A stretch of DNA of 20,942 bases, from assembly GCA_003427395.1 (NCBI GenBank), contig BFEA01000087.1, positions 705,790-726,731 of the forward strand. Reading direction: 5' to 3'. The position numbers and the translations under genes are program-made. The stretch's first letter is position 1; each line of letters starts with the position of its first letter. Below are positions 7,860-16,229 of the stretch, one piece after another. The notes below the pieces were generated by a model, which worked only from the letters and a program-made list of their open reading frames with translations, was not told the origin of the DNA and did no database searches. Source of the stretch: Chara braunii. Its lineage: Eukaryota > Streptophyta > Charophyceae > Charales > Characeae.

Positions 7860-10200
7860 GACAACGCTTCTTCCGAAAGCATTAACTAAAGACATGTCTT
7901 ACCGCATAATTCTTGCAGGGCCGCACAACTTCTCCAAATTAAAAAAAACATTCCGTCAGGCATTGCATTGTAAAAGACCTGCTTGCATTCTATACCACAC
8001 ATAATCGTTTGTATAGTGGCACTAACATCGACACAACTACGCTGGAGAGCCTGCCTCGTGACATTCCTGATTATGTACCTGACCATGTTATTGAGTAGCT
8101 GTCTGATGATGTGGAAGAAGTCGACCGCCTCGACGACGAACAGCAAGGTCTTCACAGCCCTTACGAGACATTTAACGAGACCACTTACATTGAGAAGTTT
8201 GTAATCTTCGGGCATTCCACTGCGACGTTGGATCCCTTCACAAAAAATTATGTTATACAAATGCCTCATACTTCCACGCCCGATGATTTGGTGTACGTTG
8301 TATACACATCGCCTAAATTTGCAAATCTTTTCGCCCCAGACTTGGACGCAAAAATGTACCCTCACCTGTTCCCATATGGAAAAGGGCAATATGGAGAGAC
8401 GCACATGCAAGTGCTAGTGTCGAAATATTTATGTGCTAAATATTATTCTTTGCTTAGCCATCGTCGTTTCGCAAAGGATCCGTATTACATAATGGCATCT
8501 TTTGACCGCCTTTCTCTTGATAGAGGCTACACTATGTCTAACATCACGTGCAAAGCTCGACCCAATGTACATGTGCCCTTCGCAGAAATAACAACAGAAA
8601 TGTTAAGGAACGGGCTTGAAAATGCGCAGCGGCGAAGATGCGGCCACGCTGTGAAGGACACAAATCCGTCTGTCGACCAACTACTGCGTCATATAGACTG
8701 TGCATCTGCATACGTATGGGGGATCGATGTTGAACATCGTGCACGATGCCAAGAAGCTTCCACGACATGTGACCGCTTTGGACAACCCAGTTTGTTCATC
8801 GGGATCACGCCCAACACTGACACGTCATACATTCTTTCATCATATGTAGATTTGGTTGATGTTAAAACATTGTGCGACATTTTTGTTTCTGATCTCGGTG
8901 TCTCTGTGGAGAATTTGAAACACTTAGCCATGGTAGACAATGTTGCATGTTCACGCTTGTTTGATCGCCCCGTCAGCACGGTCTTCACTGGTGTCGTGGG
9001 TTTTTATGGCAAAGTTGGCAAAGCCAACGCTGATGGAGGGCTTTTCGGAACAACAAAAGTTTATTTTGGTATGGTCGAAACGCAAGGTCGTGGGACACTG
9101 CACTTACACTGCCTTGTGTGGATTAAGAATGCTCCATGCACTACCTATGATTTTCATACTATACAGACCGAGGATCCGCAGTTCAGTGATCTTGTTGCGA
9201 AATACGTGGACAGTATTGTGACGACACAGATACCGTATGATATTTTAACTTCTCCATGCCCGAAACGTCATACCTTGCCTCCTGCTTATGTCCCGCATCC
9301 CATACATGCGTCGGTTTCAAGTTATCGTATGCCCTTCCAGCAAGACACGTGTTTCCCTCCTATAGAACTTGCAACTATACTTTGTGTACATTTCCGAGCA
9401 TTATTTAATATTTAGCTCTCAGAATTTTTACCGTCGCACAATGTCTGCCAATCATGCATCTATGAGCGATAATGACCATGCACGATGAAACGAATGTCAT
9501 AGCACACATCTCCGCCTCCTTCAAGATCCCTTCCACGCTCATGAAACCAGCGAGAAGTTGTTGGCTATGCCTCTGAGATTGCTATTATTACAGGAAACTT
9601 TACTCCCGCTTACCTATCTTGTTCAGACCCACCACTGGGCACACATGGAATTTCGTTTCAAAACCATCCGCATGATCCAATCTAAGGAGGTCTATCGCTA
9701 TGGCTTTCCCAAAGAACATCGTGAGCATACAGCCGTTCTTGCCACTGGGGTTGCACTCCGACGTGCATTCGACAATGAATATGTAAGAGCCTATAATGAT
9801 GTTATTCTCCCTACATATAAGTGCAACCATGATATTCAACCACTTTTTGGTGGCGCAGAAGCAGCTGAGCGAATTCTTTATTCTTGCAAATATACAACAA
9901 AAGATCAACACAATGTTGACTATACAATTGCACTTCGGTTACTTGCATTCGATGCACGCCGACGACGTGAAGCTGTGATGAAAGAATCTGATCTTCGCTC
10001 CGCCGAAACAATAACGAGGCGGTGGTTGTCATCCCTGCTCTTCAGTATCACCAACAAGTAAGAAACGGTCGGCCCCTTGTGTGCGTTGTATATCCTCTGA
10101 CAATCTTGTGCTTACACTAGTCAGACATATAGAGTCCTCCCCGTCTACCATATGCTTTGCCAGCTCCGCAACGATGACGACACGTTGTGGTTGCTAGAAC
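7860..10200 (+). pseudogene. Helitron Rep (HUH, two-tyrosine) endonuclease region, decayed
   Basis: In Helitrons this domain nicks and rejoins single-stranded DNA to start rolling-circle transposition. The frame begins TTLLPKALTKDM...RIILAGP, shifts frame near the A8 run at 7942-7949, and continues LLAFYTTHNRLYSGT to a TAG at 8096-8098. It then runs without a stop from 8099 to 9412, including DLDAKMYPHLFPYGKGQYGE and GRGTLHLHCLVW. The HUH-type motif H-L-H is at 9101-9109. A TAG at 9413 and a frame change near 9400-9480 follow. The next frame (9558 on) carries YRYGFPKEH, the NEYVRAYND...YKCNHD stretch and YSCKYTTK, with tyrosine codons at 9879 and 9891 in the Y-x3-Y spacing of Helitron Rep. 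TAA 10059 and TGA 10098 interrupt the tail (GPLCALYIL), which runs into the gap. Catalytic motifs remain; the frame does not. Confidence 0.85.
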
Positions 10201-10845
10201 NNNNNNNNNNNNNNNNNNNNNNNNNNNNNNNNNNNNNNNNNNNNNNNNNNNNNNNNNNNNNNNNNNNNNNNNNNNNNNNNNNNNNNNNNNNNNNNNNNNN
10301 NNNNNNNNNNNNNNNNNNNNNNNNNNNNNNNNNNNNNNNNNNNNNNNNNNNNNNNNNNNNNNNNNNNNNNNNNNNNNNNNNNNNNNNNNNNNNNNNNNNN
10401 NNNNNNNNNNNNNNNNNNNNNNNNNNNNNNNNNNNNNNNNNNNNNNNNNNNNNNNNNNNNNNNNNNNNNNNNNNNNNNNNNNNNNNNNNNNNNNNNNNNN
10501 NNNNNNNNNNNNNNNNNNNNNNNNNNNNNNNNNNNNNNNNNNNNNNNNNNNNNNNNNNNNNNNNNNNNNNNNNNNNNNNNNNNNNNNNNNNNNNNNNNNN
10601 NNNNNNNNNNNNNNNNNNNNNNNNNNNNNNNNNNNNNNNNNNNNNNNNNNNNNNNNNNNNNNNNNNNNNNNNNNNNNNNNNNNNNNNNNNNNNNNNNNNN
10701 NNNNNNNNNNNNNNNNNNNNNNNNNNNNNNNNNNNNNNNNNNNNNNNNNNNNNNNNNNNNNNNNNNNNNNNNNNNNNNNNNNNNNNNNNNNNNNNNNNNN
10801 NNNNNNNNNNNNNNNNNNNNNNNNNNNNNNNNNNNNNNNNNNNNN
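10201..10845. other. Assembly gap of 645 N
   Basis: Undetermined bases between the Rep tail and the helicase. The sequence on both sides reads in the same frame and 645 is divisible by 3, but gap lengths are often estimates. The missing part should hold the linker between Rep and helicase. Confidence 0.99.
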
Positions 10846-12840
10846 TGCCAAATGATAACTCTTCTCAACGAATGATGGATACATCTGCCCTTTCAGTTGT
10901 TGATACTTACAAAAACCTGCAAAGCCTTAGGTCATCTCCTACCACCGCCTTATGTGCTCAAACTGTGTCGGATCTTGATGCTGCCTTTGCATGGATAAAA
11001 AAACCGCCGACACTATCGCCACTACGTCCACCCGAAACGCTTGTCGGTGGCGACGCCTAGAGCAATATTCTTTTCCCGACATGGTTGAAACTTGTAACAG
11101 ATATGCTCCAACCAACGAACTCTATATACCTCTCACGAGCCCCGTCTGCACCTTCTCCATTGCCGCTCTCTTTTCTTATAATATATAAAATGTGTGCAGC
11201 CTTCTTGCTGAACAAAAAACAACATGTTGCTTTCGGTTTGGTGGCAAAGGCTTTGCTGAACACGTGGTTGTCACGCACTTCTTCCGCCGAGCAGCCGTGT
11301 GGTACCGATTTGGCCATTATGTCTGACACAATAATAACACAGCAGCTACTGATGTTCACTATAGGGGAAGGCGGNACGGGCAAATCGCCTGTGATTGACG
11401 TCATCCAAGCTTTTGCAGATGCATGGTGACACCCTAAAAGCCTTGTTAAAGCAGCGATGATAGAAAAAGTCGTCGTCGCTATCGGAGGTGTTATGTCGCA
11501 TAGCTGGTTGGGAATGCATAACTTCGAATCTAGCCACATTTTCGAGCAGCAACGTGCGCAGTTCAAAGGTATTACCGGGCTTACGCCAGAATTGGCGTTG
11601 CTAGTAATACATGAATTCAGTATGATGAGTAAAGAACAATACATGCGCCTTGACCTCGCTCTTAGCCACGCTCGTAAACTTGATATTCCTTTCGGCGGGA
11701 TACACATGCTTCCCCTAGGTGATTGGTTTGAACTGCCGCCTGTTAAAGGCATATTGATATACAAAGACCCATCACCAAAACTTGCACATACGACGCTTGA
11801 TCATGAAGCTTTCGACCTCTGGCGTTTGTTTACAGTTGTTGTCGTTCTTGATGAAAATATTTGTTTCCTGTCCGATCCTGAATGGGGCAAATATTGCAAA
11901 GTTGCGAGGATGGGCGTTTGGAGCGACGTCTTCATAGATATCATAAATAGCAGACTTGTCGTTAACATTGTCAACGACCTCTCACAAAATGACCTCACCA
12001 AAAAAGATAAACGCTTCCCTATTTTCGTTACACCAGATGATGAAACACGCACACATCTCATCCATCATTATACACGTGCGTTGTCACATCACCTACCATC
12101 TGGCCATTGCCCGATAGGGATACAGGTTGAATTCGGCGACGTTTTAAAGGGACGGGACATGCATGACATCGATTGTATAATGTCTTTGCCTGATAATGCA
12201 TTAAACAACCTTGCACCCTTTCTTGATCTCGTCCCTGGTATGCCAATTATTTTCATTCAGAATGTTGACCCCGCTAGAGGTATAGCCAATGACAAATTCG
12301 GCTTCCTTCATTTTGTGCAATTTCCAACGGACACGACATTCGCTACATTCCATGATCATAATGCAAATATTCACGTCCTTGTTCTCAGTACGCAACCGGA
12401 CATTGCACTTGTTCGTGTCCCTCGCAGTGACCCTTACGAACAATTCCCAAGAACGCTCGCCTCGGACTTACCATCACATATATACCCCGTCTTCTGCAGA
12501 ACATCGTTCATTCAGCTACCCACGACCCGAGGCATGTTGTTACGTACTTGTACACTCCGCCCTAAACAATTTCCTTTCGTGAGTGCGATCTCTTCCACCG
12601 CTTATAAAGTGCAAGGCGAGACACTGTCATGGCTCGTCGTGGCCAACTGGAAGGCCGGAATGGAGATCCAGAAACGGAAACACAACCTACTGAAGTAAGG
12701 ATACATCATAGTATCACGTGTCGTTAACCGTTATGCCCTCTTCACATTAAAACTCTTCACAAAAGAGCTCGCTGCATACTTCAAACCCACAAAATGTGTG
12801 TTGGCAGAAAATGCCAGACTAGAAGCATTGNCCGAGCGTG
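10846..12840 (+). pseudogene. Helitron PIF1-like DNA helicase region, decayed
   Basis: One frame runs from the gap to beyond 13484 with stops TAG 11058, TGA 11427 and TAA 12696. Walker A is GEGGTGKS at 11364-11387; the N at 11375 is a third codon position of GGN, so the glycine is certain. The Walker B region reads LLVIHEFSMM, with His where superfamily 1 helicases have the catalytic-metal Asp of 'DE'. GDWFELPPV matches the PIF1 GDxxQLPPV motif. AYKVQGETL matches the late 'K.QG.Tl' motif, and after TAA 12696 YIIVSRVVNRYALF matches the C-terminal 'YV.lSRv' motif. The enzyme would unwind DNA 5'-3' during rolling-circle transposition. The stops and the Asp-to-His change make this copy inactive as read. 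Confidence 0.88.
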
Positions 12841-13229
12841 TTATGGTTCATAACAACTTCATGTTCCCTGTTTCCCATCCATATCATTCTTCTCCTTCTG
12901 CTCCTTCTCCATCGTCATCTGCAATGACCCCTCTGCCCAATATGGTCACTTCTGTTCTGGGCATACACAATATTCATATTGTTCCTCCTGTCGTGCCTCC
13001 TTCCTCAACCCATGATTCGCCCTGCAAATATGCCTTTGCCTCACCTCCTCATCTATCCACGCAACAGCCAACAGCCTTTTCACCCTTCCCGTCCTCGGTT
13101 GTTCCTCAACCTCCTCTCCCACACCTTCGTATGCAATCAGCCCAGTTGCGCATTGGTGATACATTGCATTCTTCGCCGGTCGCATCTCATCGTCCTCTTC
13201 AACCATGGCACCCGCCTTCTCAATACTTC
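12841..13229 (+). pseudogene. Pro/Ser-rich linker between helicase and protease
   Basis: The helicase frame continues unbroken through a Pro/Ser/His-rich stretch (SPSAPSPSSSAMTPLP, VVPPSSTHD). This composition is typical of a disordered linker joining two domains of one polypeptide. It has no stop in this frame, which supports a single fused Rep-helicase-protease protein in the ancestor. Confidence 0.6.
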
Positions 13230-13813
13230 CTCTGTTCCCATTGTCCCTACCATACCCTTTATCATACCTCTTGGCTCAATGATATTCCTATCGCAAATTA
13301 CATGTGTCTTCTGACACACATCTTCCCTTTCGTGCTTGCAACGGACATGTTTATATACGCAGATGAGATTGACCGTCATCATTATCGATTTGCTGATCAG
13401 ATTTTAACCGCTTGTGCCAGCGGACGTTCATTTCATACCTTTCAACATGTTTTCATCCCTGTACATATCAATGGCAACCACTAGGCTTTGGGGTACATTG
13501 ACATGCATAACCATGCACTCTTGTTTTACGACAGTTTTTCTATAATTTCAACCCTTCTTTTTTCTCCAACATCCAATGCTCGTTACGAACACGTAACGAT
13601 TTCACAGACTTGCTCGCGCAAATACATATTTTCATTATAGACGGCCCTCAACAGACCAATTCATACGACTGCGGGGTATTTCTCATTGTCATGATACGAC
13701 ATATCCTTTCCCCCCCACTATCAGGTCCACGTTTTGCTTTTGATGAATACAATATATCGTTCTATCGTTCTTTAACGGCAATTTCGTCAAAACGGACATT
13801 TTATATTTTTTGA
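13230..13813 (+). pseudogene. Ulp1/C48-type cysteine protease domain fused to the Helitron protein, decayed
   Basis: The segment starts near WLNDIPIANYMCLL and reaches VFIPVHINGNH with the catalytic His at 13479-13481. The next codon is TAG (13482-13484) where the family has Trp (HW). Past the stop the same frame gives ALGYIDMHNHALLFYDS, with Asp at 13530-13532, 17 residues after the His as in Ulp1/SENP enzymes. A frame change in the T-rich stretch near 13550-13570 leads to GPQQTNSYDCGVFL, with Gln at 13652 six residues before Cys at 13670-13672. The whole His-Asp-Gln-Cys set is thus present. The frame ends at TGA 13811-13813. Ulp1 enzymes cleave SUMO or related modifiers; the role in a transposon is unknown to me. 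Confidence 0.85.
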
Positions 13814-13815
13814 AC

Positions 13816-13843
13816 GAAATTGAAATTTTCATTTTCATGCTGA
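13816..13843 (+). other. Hairpin just after the protease stop, with CTGA
   Basis: GAAATTGAAA (13816-13825), one T, then TTTCATTTTC (13827-13836) pair at 9 of 10 positions. CTGA follows at 13840-13843 and then T. Helitron 3' ends have a short hairpin followed by CTRR and insert before T, but normally with about 10 bases between hairpin and CTRR; here there are 3. It may be the element end, a transcript end, or chance in AT-rich DNA. Confidence 0.25.
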
Positions 13844-14372
13844 TTTTGGTGATTTTTTGCGTTTTGAGCACACTATTTTGAGTAGGTACCCCGCATTGTT
13901 GATAGTTTGTGCTCATGTTTACCACAAGTTTCACATTGCTTTCTCACACATTTTGGGGGGTGTTACAGTTTCATTCGCATTAGGTGAAGCTATAGGGGTC
14001 TTGATTATGGGTTTTTATTGTACTTTTCTATCATATCGATTAACATTTACTATGTTTCGTAATATAGTATCAGTTATTTTTTATTTTTTATTGACAAATG
14101 CATTAAGACAACAGACAATATTCAATATCATTCTCAAAAACACATATGGCAGGTTCAGTCAATGACAAAAAAACTCCATGGACATCTATAAATGTTTGAG
14201 ACTTTTCGTGTTACCCAAAAATTACGAACAACGTTATGTGAATCTTTTCGAAGTTTATGTAAAAGAAAATTGACGTCTTTATATAAATACAAAGCAACAT
14301 TGATGCGGATTTTGACTCATGCGACATATGATACATGTGCGCGGAAATATATGTACACAGAGAGACTCCATG
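13844..14372. other. AT-rich stretch, no gene supported
   Basis: A 102-codon + frame (13857-14165) has hydrophobic composition from T-rich codons but no recognised motif. It may be the non-coding 3' part of the Helitron or flanking DNA. Confidence 0.4.
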
Positions 14373-14421
<49 letters not shown>

Positions 14422-14454
14422 ATCTATCCATCTATCTATCTATCTATCTATCTT
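14373..14454. repeat. (TC)n(TCTA)n compound microsatellite
   Basis: TC dinucleotides from 14373 to about 14392, then TCTA tetranucleotides with a few point changes (TTTC, TCCA) to 14454. Confidence 0.95.
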
Positions 14455-15169
14455 TGACTAAGACAATGTCTATGAAAGTTGGTGTCGTAGAGTTCATACA
14501 CTCCTCCACACTACTGCTGATGTGCAGTCGTACATGATCGTACAAAAGGTGGAAATCAAGTTCGATATAATTAAAAAAAAAAAAAACCTAAAATCCGGTG
14601 ACGAAAAAAAACGATATGAGCACTCATACGAGCGCATTATCTACTCTATTGCCATCTCCGTCAACAGTGCTAAGCTACAACTTTTGGATAACAAAATGTC
14701 CGGAAGTGCTACAGCGGCGCACGTGAACAAGGTCGTTGCTCAGACCGTTGGCTCGACGGAGTACACTCTTCGCAATATTGAAGTTGGTGGTTAACTTGAT
14801 TTTTTTGAATTTGCGGTTGACCCCCGTTGTTTCTTCGTTCTCTACGATGACTGTTGAGATAGAAGCAGTGATGGCAGTCCTCCGAGCAACGAATTCTAAC
14901 ATTGCATCTCGTGCGTGAATACAATATTGTTTAACGTGCTGCTTGTACGCTCACACCATCGAGTCTCCTGCATCACTCCGCTGGATCTTTTGTCTCCATG
15001 TCTTCGTTGCACATATTATAAGCCCTTCGTAGTATTGAACAACAACACATGCAATGGTGGCGCTGCATTTCTCTGTCACCGGGGCAGCCACAAGGCCGTA
15101 ACCGTAGAATTCCGCCTTGTATCCTGTGTTCCCGTCCTTCTTGTAATTATTATTAATATTCAGACGGTC
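14455..15169. other. No gene supported
   Basis: Contains an A run at about 14573-14585. A 90-codon + frame (14522-14794) and a 75-codon - frame (14675-14902) overlap; neither matches a family I recognise. Further exons of the minus-strand gene could lie here but I cannot delimit them. Confidence 0.35.
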
Positions 15170-15374
15170 TCACACCCCCACGAGGTTGTAAATCTTTCTT
15201 CTTGCGCTTAGAGGATACAAGTGCAGTGACGGTTCGTAATATGCGAAATCCCAGGTGACAAGTCCGATGGCGTTACGATGTCTCCTCAGCCGGTCTGATA
15301 TCAGTTCCCCCCATTTGATTGACGTTCCCCACCAATCTTGTCTTAACTGCCTCTGCATCCATTCCGGATCCATA
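15170..15374 (-). pseudogene. Candidate exon with WGT...LIS...PS repeat unit, copy 2
   Basis: On the minus strand a long pyrimidine tract (15381-15420) ends in GTGCAG at 15375-15380, a textbook spliceosomal acceptor. One base later ATG opens a frame: MDPEWMQRQLRQDWWGTSIK...LISDRL...EPSLHLYPL...KIYNLVGV, ending at TGA 15170-15172 or at a possible GTGTGA donor just before it. Its sequence aligns with the exon at 15860-16117: WGT, W, LIS, R, A.G, D, PS, L, R and Y.L fall at matching positions. The family is unrecognised. It may be a 3' exon of the DUF7869-like gene upstream or a separate host gene. Confidence 0.5.
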
Positions 15375-15859
15375 CTGCACGGACCAATACGAAAAAGATA
15401 AAGAGAGAAAGAAAAAAAGAAATACATATATCAAAAACACAGATGAACGTCGGTCAATGCGGATAAGCACGCAAGACGGATTGCAGGTTGTTCCGTTTGC
15501 CACTTTCGCGCCGATGAATATGATCGACGATATTAAACTTTGTGACGGTGTTAGTTTTTTAAAGTTTTTTCGTTTTACCTTCTTCGTTGCGGCATGTTAT
15601 CACGGTCGTCGCCACGTGAATGACGACCCTCGACGTTTCGTTGATGACACGCAACATTGCATCTTTCATTTCGTTGAATAGACGTCTGACAAGCTTCAGC
15701 GTCTCCCTCCTGTAATTGTTGTTTTCGAACGTCGACGACTTCTTCGTTCGTTCAATCCGTGTTGCGCACCGTGTCAGACCACCATCTGAGCAGAACGCCA
15801 CGCACGTTACCGATCCATGATGCTCACCCCCCCTGCCCCACATGTGAACAAACCCCAAT

Positions 15860-16117
15860 CCGTAGAACACTTCGGTCCATTTGCCGGAGTCGTGGCTTCC
15901 GAAGTTCGCATCCGGCACTATCGTCTTGGCGAGCTTGTAAACTCCATCTCGCATCTCGTCGTACCACAACTCAATCGAGGGCCAAGATGCGCACCAGTCG
16001 GTGCAGTCTATACCGACAGCTCTCATTTGCGTTCTTGTTTTCCATGAGATAAGTTTCTGCCAGCGCACAGGTGTCCCCCATTTCTCGTTGTGCTTCCGGT
16101 CCGACGATTTAAACATT
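15860..16117 (-). pseudogene. Candidate exon with WGT...LIS...PS repeat unit, copy 1
   Basis: A pyrimidine-rich stretch ends in TTTAG (16118-16122, minus strand). One base later ATG opens MFKSSDRKHNEKWGTPVRWQ, continuing through LISWKT, AVGIDCTDW, WPSIELWYDE, GVYKLAKT and DSGKWTEVFYG. The frame stays open to 15559, but similarity to the second copy covers only the first 60 residues. A donor such as GTTTGT near 15850 is possible. The exon phase is the same as in copy 2. No known domain was recognised. Confidence 0.5.
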
Positions 16118-16229
16118 CTAAACACAATGAATGAAGGAGAAAAATGCAATCCAATGGAGCAATTAAATATGTGAACTAATTTGTTCGTGTTCAAAAGATG
16201 ATCTCCATTACACATGTCACACGTCACGA

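Larger units (their letters stand above)
1..13843 (+). mobile_element. Decayed autonomous Helitron (Rep-helicase-Ulp1), split by an insertion
   Basis: The element carries, in order, an N-terminal Cys-containing region (1-298), a rolling-circle Rep domain (8111-10200), a PIF1-like helicase (10846-12830) and a Ulp1-like cysteine protease (about 13230-13813), all on the + strand. Rep plus PIF1 helicase in one gene is the hallmark of Helitrons, which transpose by rolling-circle replication. The 5' end lies outside the window. A 7.55-kb insertion (299-7853) interrupts the N-terminal region, and 645 bases between Rep and helicase are unsequenced. In-frame stops lie at 96, 8096, 9413, 10059, 10098, 11058, 11427, 12696 and 13482, with frameshifts near 9400-9480 and 13550-13570, so this copy cannot encode one intact protein. 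The right boundary is only a guess from a hairpin followed by CTGA at 13840-13843. Confidence 0.85.

Noticed and set aside
10117-11060. Frames running through the run of N
   Set aside because: They are open only because undetermined bases contain no stops. Only the parts outside the gap that fit the Helitron were used.
8096-13484. Alternative genetic code reading TAG/TGA/TAA as sense
   Set aside because: All three stops interrupt frames, frameshifts occur too, and the missing residues are not consistent. Decay is simpler.
13857-14165. 102-codon hydrophobic + frame
   Set aside because: Composition follows from T-rich DNA; no motif or neighbouring context supports a gene.
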